Positions 51,401 to 63,800 of a stretch of DNA of 64,000 nt are shown piece by piece (within the stretch, counting starts at the first letter, position 1; every line of letters begins with the position of its first letter). This stretch comes from Stromatinia cepivora (lineage: Eukaryota; Ascomycota; Leotiomycetes; Helotiales; Sclerotiniaceae). The stretch covers positions 310,001-374,000 of the forward strand of contig RCTD01000004.1 of assembly GCA_014898415.1 (NCBI GenBank), in the 5' to 3' direction. The position numbers were made by a program, and so were the translations under genes. The notes below the pieces were generated by a model. It had not been told where the DNA came from, did not search any database, and saw nothing but the letters and a program-made list of their open reading frames with translations.

Positions 51401-52673
51401 TATATTTAATTTTTTTTATTGAAATAAATCTTTTTCGGATTTGATAATTCCCTTTTCTTTTAATAACAAAAATAATTACAAAGAAATTTATTAACTCATA
51501 TTAAATACAAATAATCTTATATATAATAATTTTCTTTTTAATATAAATCACAAATATTATTTAAGATCTTGAAATCTGATTTTTGATATCAAAAAGTATA
51601 CCTAGATTTTTTTACAATTTGCATTTACTTTAATCTATCCTTAAAACAAAATTCTTTAATCTACAAATACTTAATTTTATTATCAATATTAAAACTAATT
51701 TAAATATCTAATATATCCATTACTCCTTGATAATCGATTGAAAAATTACATATTAAAATCAAAAACAAAATAATATTTTGATATACTAATCAATAATTTT
51801 TATTTATAATCCTTAATTTCCTTCTATACTCTTTTAATTTGTTTTAAACTTCGATAATAATTATATCAAAATAAATATTGAATTGAAATTTGAAGTTCTA
51901 AATCATTATTATATTTATATTAATTATAACTACATTAATTTTAATATATTTTGATTTAAAATATCTTTAGAATATATATACTATTGAATATTTATTGATA
52001 AAGACTTTATCATCATTATTAAATATTATATAAATATACAATAATATATTCACTTCATCCTTTAAATATTTCAATTTCAATTCGATATTATAACATATAT
52101 GATTATTGATCTTATAAACAGATATTATATTGGATTTTATAACCTACACATATTCATTTAATATTTGATCAATTATATAAAACTATTTTTTCCCTTTTAA
52201 TTATATCTTCGTTTATCTGAACCATCATTTATAATTATTTTGATCAAACTTCAAAAGATTATTCGATTCCAACATTATAAAGATTTTTTATTATTTGATA
52301 AATATCGAAAATAGTCTTCAGGTTTTTAAAATGATTTTAAAAAATATATAGCAAATAAATTCAGAATAATAACAAAATATAGAAATAAAATAATAAGAAA
52401 ATTCATAAAATTATATTATAATATATTTTCTTATAACTATACGAATTTGCTTTTCGCTTCTACTATAATTCTGTATCAATACTATACAAACTACTCTCCA
52501 CTCTAACCTATAATATTATAAATTATAAACTATATTATCGTATTTCAACTCTACTTCGATAATACTATATGAAAACTTTGATTTTCATTCTATTTCATCC
52601 CTACTAATTATACTAATCCTTTCTCGATTTGCTTTACTTTCTAATTATTATTATACAATCGGATTTTATAACC

Positions 52674-52839
52674 TATTAATTTTTAATACAAAAAATAATA
52701 ATATTATTGATTATATAGATTGAACTAAGGATTTATAATTCTAATAGAAATAGAATTGAAGTTATCCCCAAATATGATCTGTGCATTATTGTGATCACGT
52801 GACCTCAATTCTAATCCTATGATGGCCTCATTTCCAACA
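52674..52839 (-). repeat. 5' LTR of Copia-B
   Basis: 166 bp, ending TTTCCAACA on the plus strand, followed by the AAAAC target duplication. It keeps a CACGTGACC stretch, suggesting weaker decay than the interior. Confidence 0.88.
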
Positions 52840-53174
52840 AAAACAATAATATCGATTATGATCTCGGAAATTTTGAGAAACTTTATAATAATACTAATAA
52901 ATATATTGGTCAAAATGATAATTTCGATTACAAATATATTATCTTTTTTAATTATTATAAAAGAATTAATATTTATTTAAATCTTTATATAAGAGTGTTT
53001 TTTATAATATTAAAGGAAGAGATTTTTATATTTTATTATTTAAATTTCAATTATATTTTAAATATAATGAAGGGTATTTGTAAAATGATGAAAACATTTT
53101 TCGAAGAAGAAGAGTATCAATATGAATTCATGGAGAAATGGGATCAGATAATGTTTAAAACAATTATTATATAG

Positions 53175-56100
53175 AACCCTGGAAAATCGATATCAAAATA
53201 CTTGAATATTATGATCATCAAATTTTGGTATCTTTAAAAAGGTTTATTAAAAGAATTTCAAATAGTTATATATATTCAGAGAAATATTTTCAATATATAT
53301 AATTGTATATTAGTATATAGTCAAATATATTATCAATTTTCAAAATCTGTAATCGGATTTATTAAAGATTTATAAAGTTTTATTTCTATATATAAGAAAT
53401 CATATTCAAACGAAAACAAAATATTTTATATAGATCGAATATATAATTAAAAGAATCTTAGATATAATTGTAAATATAAATTCAATTAATAATTTTTTAT
53501 TCGATTAAAAGGAATTAAAAGATATTTTGTTTATAAGAAAGAAAATTGTTGATCAAATAAATATATAGAAGTTGAATAAGCTGAATCGAAATACAAATAT
53601 AAGGAATTATTCAAAAACAACGATAAGGATTTCGGATTATATTTCGAATAATATATTATCAAATATAAAGGAACTTTATTGGATATCAATATTGATAAAG
53701 AATTCATAATATATATTCAAAATGATTCAAAGAAGAATATAAAGGATAATGGTTCAGAATATATTTGAATCTTATTCTACAAATCGATTAACAGAAAGAA
53801 AATCACAATGAATTTATTCAATAAAGCAATAATATATATTTTAATTAATTTTATTAATAAATTAATTAATAAAATTAAAGGGTATAAAGCTTTTTTCTTG
53901 AAATATAATAATAAAGAGTTTCAGAGTATTATTATCGATATAGAAGTATCCCAATAATCTATAATAGGATTCAAATAATATTAAATATATTAAAAGGATA
54001 TCAAAAATATCAAATTGAATATAAATAAATAGGAATTACAAAGGTGATATTTGGAATCGAAAAAACTGAATCAATTGGATCGATTCAATTGAATCTATTC
54101 CCAGAATCTATCGAATTCTATATTATAAAATCAAAAACATTATTCTTATTATCATTATAGAATATAGATCAACTCAGGGTATATTACAATAACATTATCG
54201 ATATATTCATATTATTAATTATAAATCATCTTTATATTCGCAAATTCAAATATACAGTATTACTCTAGAATATAAAAATCCAGCAATTCATACAAATATC
54301 CATTGATATAAAGAATTATTATTTAATCGAACCAAAAATATATAGATTATATTATCATTTCAATCATTCTTTTGCAAATAAATTCTATCGAATTCTTCGA
54401 TATATGGGCTATACAAATGTTGCCCAGGGAGATCTCGAAAGATTCACGAAATTCTGCGAATATTGTCAAAAATACAGAAAATCCTTAAGCAAATTCAAAT
54501 TCAATCTTTATAATGATATCGAATTTAATTATTCAATTATAATCGATATTATATATATCAACAACAAATCAATATTATATATTATCAATGAAGAAACCAG
54601 ATTCTAAATAATACAATGATTCGATAATATCAATATGAAATATATATAGAATAAATTGAAAATATATTGGATAAATATATATCTAAACTCATCAGATTAT
54701 ATTATTCATAATATCAAGAAAAACTTTGTAAACAAAGAATTCAAACAATATATTGAAATGATGGTAATCATTACAAAAAGCATATCCATCGAAATATATT
54801 GATTGATTAGAATAATCGAATATTATTATCAAATTATTTGATATATATATAATATCATTAAGGAAGAATTTAAAGATATTGAAATAATAAAGAAATCGGT
54901 ATTGCAAATAGCAATGAAAGTAATCAATGATATTATTAATCCTAATAGAATTATATCTACCCTTTTAATATTCGGAATATACCTATAAATAAACGAATTC
55001 AATTTGTTACGGTTGTTGGAAGGATGTTGCTAGTAAAGCTAGGAATCTCTACAAGGAAGCGGCTTCATTGCTAAAAGCAAGCGTACAACCAACGATCTGT
55101 CGTCGATTGATTAGAAAACTCTATAAAATCTCTGCATTCATTAAACTCTAATATATGATCAACGGTTTGTTATCGTTCCGATATCGCTCTTTATTGGACT
55201 TAAAGGAAAGAGGTTCTTCTGGTTAGAAAAGAATAATGAAAAGTTTTACAGCTGTTTTAGGACTAATTGATTCTTTGCCATTTGTGACTCTGATACAATT
55301 CATCAATATCTAATATTCAACAACGATTCAATATAATCAAGAAAACAAATAACAAAATCAAAAAGCTTTGAGTTGAAAAACAAATAGCAGATATATTGAA
55401 TCAATATAATAATCTAAATACAATTTCAATCTATAAATTATCAATCAATTCAAAAGTATAAATATAAAAAAAAAACAATTGAATTATTAAATAAACAGGG
55501 TTATTTATATTACTACAAATCGAAGGCGAAACCTATACAATTCAATTATCAAACAGATTTACAATCTTTCGATTTACAATAATAAAATCTTATATAATTG
55601 AAACAAAAATACTAATAAAATCTATTATATAAATAGAATCTATTGTAATAAAATAAATCCTTCAGGAAATATTCTTAAAGGACCTCGAAACCATCTTCTA
55701 GGAAAAATTTAAGATTATCTTAAAAAATACGGCAAAAGCGAATTCTAATATCCTTCAAATAATTATTCTATTAATAAGAATATCATATAATATAATAAAT
55801 ACAATACCAATCGAAACTATAGCAATATATCTCATTGAAGATACAATGAAAGTACTGGATATAATTATTTATCTTCAAAACAATAAAGAAGAAAATATTA
55901 TTGGAATCTTCAACGAAAATCTATTGGCATCCAATATACCTCAAAATCTATCGATTTACAAAGAATCAAGAAAAAAGGAAATTAATGGTTTAATAGAAAA
56001 CAGTATATTCGAAATCGTATAATAAATAAATATACCAAAAGATATATAAATATTCAAATCAAGATTCGTCGATGAAATCAAAAACGAAGGCATTGAAAAA

Positions 56101-57528
56101 GCATTCCCAAAATAAGATTTATAATTCAGATATAGAATGATATAGAAAAAGGAATAATATTAATACAATCATTTATAATTCAATAAACAAATCAATATTT
56201 GATACTAAGTATTATAATTATTTTATAATTAATTATATAAACAATTTTATATATTAAAGATATTATTCAAATTTATATATAAACAATATCCAATCTAATA
56301 CAATTATTCTATATCCAATTACTCAAAGAAATGGAATTCCCAAAAGGAATATTCTTATAAATAATCAAATCATTATATAATATACCAGAAACTAGAAATC
56401 ATTAGTTCGATACTTACTATAACCATTACCTCATCGTATTTCAAATAACTCAATCAATCTACAATCCTTGTTTAATATATATTAAATAAAAAGATAAAGT
56501 ATTTGGATTAATAAAACTTCAAATAAATAATATAATCATTATAATCAACAAAGTATTTATAAATAAAAAACAAAAAAAACTCGAAAATATAAAATTTCTT
56601 ACAAAAAATCGAAAAACTTTATTACCCAAGAATCCCTTCAAATTCAACAGAATTATCATTATCTAAATAAATAATAGTTCTATTTATATCAATCAAAAAA
56701 GGTAATATACGAATTTACAATTCGTCAAAATATAATCAATCGATATTTATAATATAAAGGACAAAATTCGAAAAAGTATAATTTCAAAGGATCAATATAT
56801 TATTCAATATATAAGAAAAGTTTATATTTCGATAATATATCAATTAAAAGTATTATTCGCTTTTTCTTTTATTACCCAAATTATCAACCCTAAAAAGGAA
56901 AATACAAAACTGATGAATAAAACAATCCAATAACAAATAAACAATTCAATTAAAGAATTGAAATTTGTATTATTCGATTTCGATTCGCTGAAACTAATAA
57001 TATTCACAAATACATCATTTACTAATAATCGAGATCTATCCTTGCAAATCAAATATATTATTATATTAATGAATAAAAACAATAAAGCGAATTTAATTCA
57101 TTAATCATCTGTCAAATATAAAAGAATTATTAGAAACATATTAACATTGGAATTTTATAATATAACCTTAGGATTCAACATTAGTATAATATTCAAGAGT
57201 ATTATCGGAAGTATATTACCAAAGCAGAAAATACTATTAGTTATATACACAGATTCGAAATCGCTTTACAATTGCTTTACGAAATTAGATTCAATTCGAA
57301 AAAAAAAGATTAATGATTAATTTAATAACTTTACAATAATCATATAAACAAAGGGAGATAATAGAAATCAAATAAATTGATAAAGAATCTAACCCTGTTA
57401 ATACAATGACGAAGGCAAAACTATATCAGACTTTCAAAGATCTTATAGAAAACAATATAATCAAGATCAAAATCATAAAATAAGTAAAGAGATCAGAATA
57501 TAATGAAAAGAAAATAATATAAATATAG
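53175..57528 (+). pseudogene. Copia-H pol (right copy), decayed
   Basis: The plus strand gives, in order, a protease/pre-integrase region, and a His/Cys motif ending CEYCQKYRKS (about 54,404-54,490) followed by FNLYNDIEFNYSIIIDIIYI at the start of integrase. Then come a RFVDEIKN segment opening reverse transcriptase (about 56,065), and RNase H with LLVIYTDSKS-like sequence near 57,235-57,260 and a WIDKESNPVNTMTKAK end near 57,375-57,420. This is the fungal Copia lineage with the 'SRFVDEIKN' type of RT. Stops and frame changes are many. Confidence 0.72.
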
Positions 57529-57820
57529 TGTGAGAAAGTTGGGATATCAAGGCCTAACACGTAGCTAGTTCGTAGTCATATGGTCACATGACTTTTCGTA
57601 GTTAGATATAAGAGAGGGCTTTGCTCCCCTCTCCTTGAAAGAAATTAATCGTTTTTCCACTAGTCTTTTTGTACTCTATTTGTGCACAACCCAAACCATT
57701 GTCTAAACCTACTAGTTTTACTATTTGAAGCCTCTACAATGTAATCTGATCAGTTCCAATTCCCATTTCCCCTCGCAGCGTGCTATCGGGACGCACGTAT
57801 CTCGACCTACCTCTTTCACA
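57529..57820 (+). repeat. Solo LTR of the 11.2-kb Gypsy family
   Basis: 292 bp, TGTGAGAAAG...CTCTTTCACA, flanked by ATAG on both sides (57525-57528, 57821-57824). No internal sequence is attached, so it arose by LTR-LTR recombination. It keeps far more C and G than the two LTRs of the full element, and gives the best available picture of the family LTR. Confidence 0.92.
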
Positions 57821-58082
57821 ATAGGAATCAAAGAACGAATATAAAATAAGAGTCATTATAGGTATATATTCAGTTATCGGATATATAATCATTTTATATA
57901 TAAATTGATTCGAATAGAAAAACAAAACGAAAAATTAGAATTGGAAAGTGTATTTATTTATTGGGTATATATATTCCTGGAATATACAATATTTCGACTT
58001 TAAAAGAAATTGCCAATATCGGAATATGAATCATATACATAATAAGGATGATAAGAATGATAAAGATAATAAGGATCATATA

Positions 58083-59934
58083 ACGTAGTTTATCAATGCG
58101 TATACTATATCAATACACGCACCACTTTCATCTCAATTTACACTCTTCAACTTCAATACACGATTTATCAACAATATAATATACAATCGAATAATAAAAA
58201 AGGCTGAATACTCTTAGCTATCAAAACTATAAAAAAAAACAAAAAACTCTCGATTCGGAAAACTACTAAACTATATAATATCACACATACAATACTTATT
58301 CGAAGAATGAATAGAACAACTCCCATTACCGAATTTCAATTACAAAATCTGAAACTTACTAAAATAGAAAAGCAAATGATTATTTCACATATTCTTAATA
58401 TAAATTCAAAAGATTTTCCTCCTAAACTTAAAGAAATGGAAAATATAGCGAATTATATTCTCGAATCGAAAAAAGGAAAAATCGTTGGAAAGCTTTAAAT
58501 ATATCGATTTATAAAGTATTATAAAGAATTAAAGATATATTTTAGTTATATTTATGATTTTCAAAAAGCTCTTTACAAAGATCTTAAACTCATTGAAAAG
58601 TAGTTTCGATTGATTATGAATATACAAATGAAATATGGTATTTTGGATAATGATTTCTATAATTTCGATGAAATAGGTTTTATAATAGGGATTATAAATA
58701 CAGCAATGATTGTTATTAGTATTGAAAAATGTAGCAAAAGTAAATCAGTACAATTAGGTAATCGAGAATGAGTTACAGCAATAATATATGGAAATGGGGA
58801 GGGTGAAACTATTCCTTTATTTCTAATAATTCAAGGATAGGTTCATTTTTTCAATTGGTATACCGAAATCAATCTTTCTGCGAAATGGATTATTAAATCT
58901 ATATCTAATGAATGAACAAACAATGAAACAGATTTAAAATAGTTGAAACACTTCGATAAGTATATTAAGAATCGAAGAAAAGGCAAATATCGAATATTGG
59001 TACTAAATAAGTATAAAACCTATAAATCAATAGCTTTTCAAATATACTACAAAAAGAATGATATTATATATTTATATTTATTATTGCATTTAAATTATTT
59101 AACTTAATTATTTGATATTAACTGTTTTAGTAATCTGAAACATTCATATGATGATCAAATTGATGGATTTATCAAAACACATATCAATTATATTTCGAAG
59201 ATTGAATTCTTTATAACTTTTAAAACTGTATATAAAGAATTAATCACCTTTTAGAATATGAAATCAGGATTTCGAAGAACAGATTTAATACTATTTAATC
59301 CTAAAACTATACTTTCGAAATTAGATATTCGAATTCGCATACCTACTCCCCCCTCTTTTAATTTAAATCAATGAATCTTCTAAACCCTTTATAACCCAAT
59401 TGAAACTCTTTCTCAATCAATATTAATTAAATCTCAAATAATTCATTATCAATCAAACTCCCCTATATCTATATTTAAGATTATATTAATTCTAATTAAA
59501 AATACAAAACAATTAGTTTATAAAAACACACTCTTGAATATAAAAATTTATATACTTCGAAAAACAAATAAAGCATTAAGCAAACATCAATACACAAAAA
59601 AAACCCAATTATATTAAGGAAAAGTGTTCACTAAATAAGAAACTTTTAATATATTATTTCAATAAAAAATTAATATTCAGATTCAATATAACAAACATCA
59701 AAAAAGGGGGAATTTTAATAGAGAAGCATTTTCTAATCAATATTATAGTAAATACAGAAAAACAAATCATAATATAAGAACCTATCAAAATAATATAATA
59801 AATCCTAGATTATTAGATTCTTAATAGTTTTAATCAATTGATTCAATCGTTGTTGAATAATATAGATTTGAAAGTGTAAATTGAGGTGAAAGTGGTGCGT
59901 GCACTGATATGGTGCACACACTGATAAACTATGT
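58083..59934 (+). mobile_element. pogo/Fot1-type DNA transposon
   Basis: 1,852 bp, bounded by TA on both sides (58081-58082, 59935-59936). The inverted repeats are about 67 bp (58083-58149 and 59868-59934) beginning ACRTAGTTTATCARTG. Size, TA duplication and the transposase type fit Fot1/pogo elements of ascomycetes. The right repeat is less mutated than the left. Confidence 0.92.
58307..59824 (+). pseudogene. Fot1/pogo transposase, inactivated
   Basis: One frame of 505 codons with transition-type stops. The N-terminal part (to about residue 100) matches the helix-turn-helix/CENP-B-like DNA-binding region. The DDE_1 core has YNFDEIGF (near 58,655) for the usual NFDETGF. The second catalytic position reads LNKYKTY where family members have LDGHESH, so that Asp is Asn, as expected of RIP. 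The third lies in a DINCF segment (near 59,120) for DVGCF. Several stops and the changed acids make it inactive. The C-terminal tail is basic. Confidence 0.85.
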
Positions 59935-60096
59935 TATGTATTAATATTTGCATTAATACTTCGGTATGCATTATTATATAGATCTTCACTTTCTATAGAT
60001 TCTAGTTTTCTAGGCAAATCAAAATATATTAACAAAGAGTTCTATACGTTCGTTGATAAGCTTCATTTCCCCGTATACAGTTGTCCCGACACTTAT

Positions 60097-60806
60097 TAAT
60101 ATAGAATTTGATGATTAATCGAAAAAATGATTATTAATTATTGAAGATAAAAGAATTCTATAAACAACAACGAAATCAATTGATTTAATATAACTTCAAT
60201 TCACCTCTATCATTTTAATATTATATAATACCAGCTAGAAGACATAATATTGTCAAAATTTTGCTTTACATTACAATTATATAATTCCAAAAAGCCCAAC
60301 CCTATCATAATGTTAGATCTAGAAACTCACTCATACCACGTAGTCAACAATTAATTAGAACAATTGGAAAAGTATTAGTCAATTATTATGCTATAAATAA
60401 CTAGCTAGTTCGCAGAATATTTATCGCAGGTTTTGTCTTTGAGTGTCAAAAGGAAATTAAATTCCAGAATACACACTGCTTGCACCCACTGGACGCACTT
60501 CCCCAGGTCTCTGTTTTTCATCAGACGGGGTATCTTAGACATGATACAAAAACACCAGCTTTTCCATGCAACTCCATCCATGCAAAGTCGTTGTCCATTG
60601 ATATTTGAGGTCCAGAAAAAGGAAGATAAAGAAAATAAAATGATCCCATAAAGGTGAGATATTGCCATCGTCGGCGTTCACACCAAAAAGAAGATTATTT
60701 AGGATTGATACCAAGCCTGAACAGGTCACTGGCAAAGAGGAAGTGTAGGGGAAAATGGTTGAAAGATTTACAAGTTCAGTATCCAGGCCGCTGTAGGTAA
60801 GCTGTT
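60097..60806. other. Flank between the TE block and the Red1-like gene
   Basis: The first 150 bp is AT-rich, then composition returns to normal. No supported gene. It should contain the 3' untranslated region and terminator of the minus-strand gene. Short overlapping frames at 60405-60735 show no homology I can see. Confidence 0.4.
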
Positions 60807-63800
60807 TTAGATCGTCGTGCCTTCGAGGCTGAGTACCTTAGATGAATCGCCCAAGAAATTGGCACGATGTGCAACGATCTCTGAGGCAAGAGTGTCAAAG
60901 TCGTTGATCTTTCTTGCTCGCAGGCCTGAAAGCACTGCTTTCAAACCTTCAATAAACCTATCTCGCTGCTCTCCTTCAAACTCGTCTGGGGAGCCCAATT
61001 TTTGAAGAAGGACGTCATCTGTCAAAAGAAAAGTTAGCCAAGGGGACGAAAGGGATACTCAAGGGTGAGCTCAGATTATGCTGGCTGGAACTACCGACGC
61101 ACCAGGCAGTCCCATTTCTCTAAAATGCTGAAATTCGCAAGTATCATCATTGCATATTCCTCCCATTAATTCGTATCGACACAATTCTTTCTTCGCATCA
61201 ATCTTATTAGTATAAGTCATAGACCTCAGCCCTCCGCAAATTTGTTGCTTATATTCTGGATGAAATCGATATGCATGAAACAATTTTAAAGGGCTTTCAT
61301 ATGGCGAGAAGAAGCTTGGGCTACAAGAGTCGCTGGAAGCTGGTTCCTATGGCCGTGTCAGTCTGGGGATTGTCACCAAGAACGGAGAAGACTTTTACTT
61401 CTGTTAGCTGAGGGATGGTACCATTTTCTACTGGCAGACGTTGTTCTACATCGTTAGAGATAACTTCAGCATCAATTGAGTTACCATTTGACATCTCCGC
61501 TATTTCAATACCTTCGGCTTCGTCGATGACTGAATCTGGTGGAGCGGGACTAAATGGAGAGGATTCCACGGACAAAGTCTCATCTGCAGGTGGCGTGGCT
61601 TCTGGTGGCTCATAGTTATCCGATTCGATGTCAGCAATCTCCGAAATCTCTACCATTTCAGGAAGGTCGGCAATTGGCGAAGCTCCAAGTAGCTGAGAAC
61701 GTTCAAGGACCGGCGAATAATCGGAGCTTGCTTTCTGTTCATCGAGTGTAGCCTTTGCTTCGGCGACTTGTACCGGGTTAGCATTGCCATCTTCCATTTC
61801 GGTATCGCTGGGGCCAACAAAGTCTGCATCCGCGCGCACAGCCTCTTGAAGTGCTGCCTCAAGGTCTTGGTTGGTTTTGGATGTTTCTTTGATCTCGGAA
61901 GAACGCTCTTCGGTAATTTCTTGTGCAGTATCGTTGTCGTTATCAACTTGGGTGGAAATCATAGGAATCGAAGAGGCGGCATCAACATCAGTAATGTTTG
62001 ACTCTTCAGATTGTTGTTGCACTGCGTCATGGGCGTCATCGACTTGTTCATCGAGTTCCATAGGAACTGACGCTGATTTTGGCTCAGACTCGGTGAGACT
62101 TGGCGGTTCTGGCTCACGGTCTGGCTGAGCAGAAGCTGATTGTGGTGGCGGCGCTAAGGAAATGTGAGCTTCTGCATTGGGAAGCCGGATAACCGCAGTA
62201 ATACACTTACCCGAATTATCCTTTGTCTCTTCACGAGTGAGGCTATCCAACTTTTCTTTTTGCTCCTGCAACTGCTGATCGGTTTCTTGACCCAGTCTTT
62301 CCATCTCCTCCACCAACTTTTGCTTGTCCTGGAGATTCTTCTGCATTGCAGCTTCAATTCGCGCAGTTTCAGCACGAAGTTCCTCGAGTTTCAATTGGTT
62401 TTGTAAAGTTTCGGCATCAACACGGGGAATGGCGCTCGCAATTCTTTCACGTCGGAGTCGTTTGGTTTCAGCCTCTGCCTTTCGAATATCGGCCGCTTTT
62501 TGAAGCTCGGCCGCTTGAGCTGCAGCCAGCTGCTGATCAGACTTTGTTTTGTCCTTTGCAACGTTGGTTGCCTTCTGCATAGCGATCGACGAATCAGCTT
62601 TATTGACCACAACACCAGTGTTGCTGCTACTAGCTGTGATGTTGTTGATCGGAGTTTGTGCCCCACTGTTACTTCTCTTGTTTGCCTTTCTCATTTCAGC
62701 TTCAGCAATCTTTCTCTTCAACTGCTCGATTTCGCTTTCCTTCCGTCGGAGATCCTCAGGATGTGGCTTGATAGAAGATTGCAATGTGGGTAAGGTGCTC
62801 GCTGACGATATAGGAGGAGGTGTAAACGGTTTTGGTGGAAGGAAGGAGGACGCAGTAGGGAGTGCCTTTTGTTCAGATAGCTTTCGAGCGGATTGAACAG
62901 GTGAATCGGCATCGGCCTGGGATTCCAACTCCATTTCGACATCTTCATCAGACTCATCCTCATCTTCGCTGACACAGAGGACGAAAGGTTTCTGCTCGGT
63001 ACGACTTTGACCAAATGGTCGCTTAAATGGCGTGGCCGATGTGGAGGGTCCATCAAAGTCAGCAGCCACGGGGCGTTTGCGCTGTCCATTAGAAGCGGGG
63101 ATCGGCATGATGGGTTGTTGTAAGGATGGTAGGGTGGGCGCGGAAGAAGCCAAGAATAGACCTGGAATCTTTTGGGAGGCCTGATGAATTGTTGAAGGTG
63201 GTGCATTGGACTTGGGAAATTGTGTCGCGACGGTTAACGCTGGAACTTGAATCGAGCTACTAGTGTCCGTAATACCAACCTTATTCTTTTCAATAACTTT
63301 TTCCGTAGATGAAGTAGGCGTTGAAACTGAGGTAGGCAATCCAGGAATTACGGCTGGTTTGATTTGGGCAGGTAGATTGGGGAGATTGGTAGTGGGAGTT
63401 GTGACAGACTTTGCTGCGTTCTTCTGAGCTCGCTCGGCTCTCGATTTTCTGAGTGCGTCCATCTTGGCTTGCATTGTTTTTTCTTTCTCAACAGCGGCTG
63501 CACTCTTCGGCGGTTGAGTAGTTGCAGAAGGAGCAGGTACTGCTCCATTTGTTACCGCTTGCTTAAGCTTGTCTGCGTTGGAGTTTTGTCCAGAGACCTG
63601 CCCATTCGACTGACCACTGGTGACAGGAACGGCTGCTGTAGGCGCAGAGGAAACACTAGTGGAGGGGCTTTGTGCAGAAGCTGCACTGACCGTCTTCGAT
63701 GCAGTTTTCGACAACCTAAGCTCATCGAACAATTCTCCCACGAGTTTCTCATCAACGCCTTCTTCAAGATAGGCTGGAAAACGGACATCATACGACCAAA

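Larger units (their letters stand above)
36320..52500 (-). pseudogene. Copia-B polyprotein, decayed and split by the Gypsy
   Basis: Right of the Gypsy, the minus strand carries gag-pre-integrase (about 50,986-51,168), integrase and the first part of reverse transcriptase (48,628-48,831, with FDIKNVFIKLYLKKKIYFEL). Left of it are the end of RT and RNase H (36,320-37,195). The join corresponds to about 10,750 in Copia-C, inside RT just after the catalytic region. Stops of the transition type occur throughout. Confidence 0.78.
36137..52839 (-). mobile_element. Copia-B, complete, interrupted by the Gypsy element
   Basis: Minus-strand Copia of the same family as Copia-C. The LTRs are 36137-36302 (3') and 52674-52839 (5'), 166 bp each. 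The 5-bp target duplication AAAAC is at 36132-36136 and 52840-52844. The purine tract abuts the 3' LTR as CTCCCTTA (36303-36310, plus strand). Without the Gypsy it measures about 5,478 bp, almost identical to Copia-C (5,486 bp). It is antisense to its Copia-H host, as Copia-C is on the left. Confidence 0.93.
35861..53174 (+). pseudogene. Gag-like gene of the right Copia-H, split by Copia-B
   Basis: The first 90 codons are at 35861-36133. The frame is broken by Copia-B (36137-52839, AAAAC duplication) and resumes at 52845, ending near 53,174. The pieces align with the continuous 190-codon frame on the opposite strand at 5750-6322, including FEKLYNN-like and MMKTFFEE segments, which shows the insertion precisely. 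The product is Asn/Lys/Tyr-rich and unassigned to a domain. Confidence 0.7.
34179..60091 (+). mobile_element. Copia-H, right copy, full length with nested insertions
   Basis: It is bounded by LTRs of about 203 bp (34179-34381, and 58017-60091 interrupted) and by the target duplication CTTAT at 34174-34178 and 60092-60096. Removing the nested Copia-B/Gypsy (36137-52839), the solo LTR (57529-57820) and the Fot1-like element (58083-59934) leaves about 7.05 kb. Order inside: leader with 10-bp repeats, gag-like frame, then a pol of the fungal Copia type. Landmarks are a gag-pre-integrase His/Cys motif (CEYCQKYRKS near 54,460) and an RFVDEIKN-like RT start near 56,065. The element is decayed by transitions throughout. 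Confidence 0.93.
58017..60091 (+). repeat. 3' LTR of the right Copia-H, split by a Fot1-like transposon
   Basis: The LTR starts as TATCGGAATATG (mutated TGTCGG) at 58017, is broken at 58083, and resumes at 59937 with TGTATTAATATTTGC, ending CCCGACA at 60091. The GGTAAGGAT unit of the 5' LTR is present here as about four mutated copies instead of two. Confidence 0.85.

Noticed and set aside
56840..57082. Hydrophobic 80-codon minus-strand frame resembling a small membrane protein
   Set aside because: It is the antisense of Copia-H RNase H sequence, and hydrophobicity comes from AT-rich antisense codons.
57734..57925. 63-codon minus frame across the end of the solo LTR
   Set aside because: It starts inside the LTR and ends in Copia-H sequence, so it cannot be an ancestral gene.
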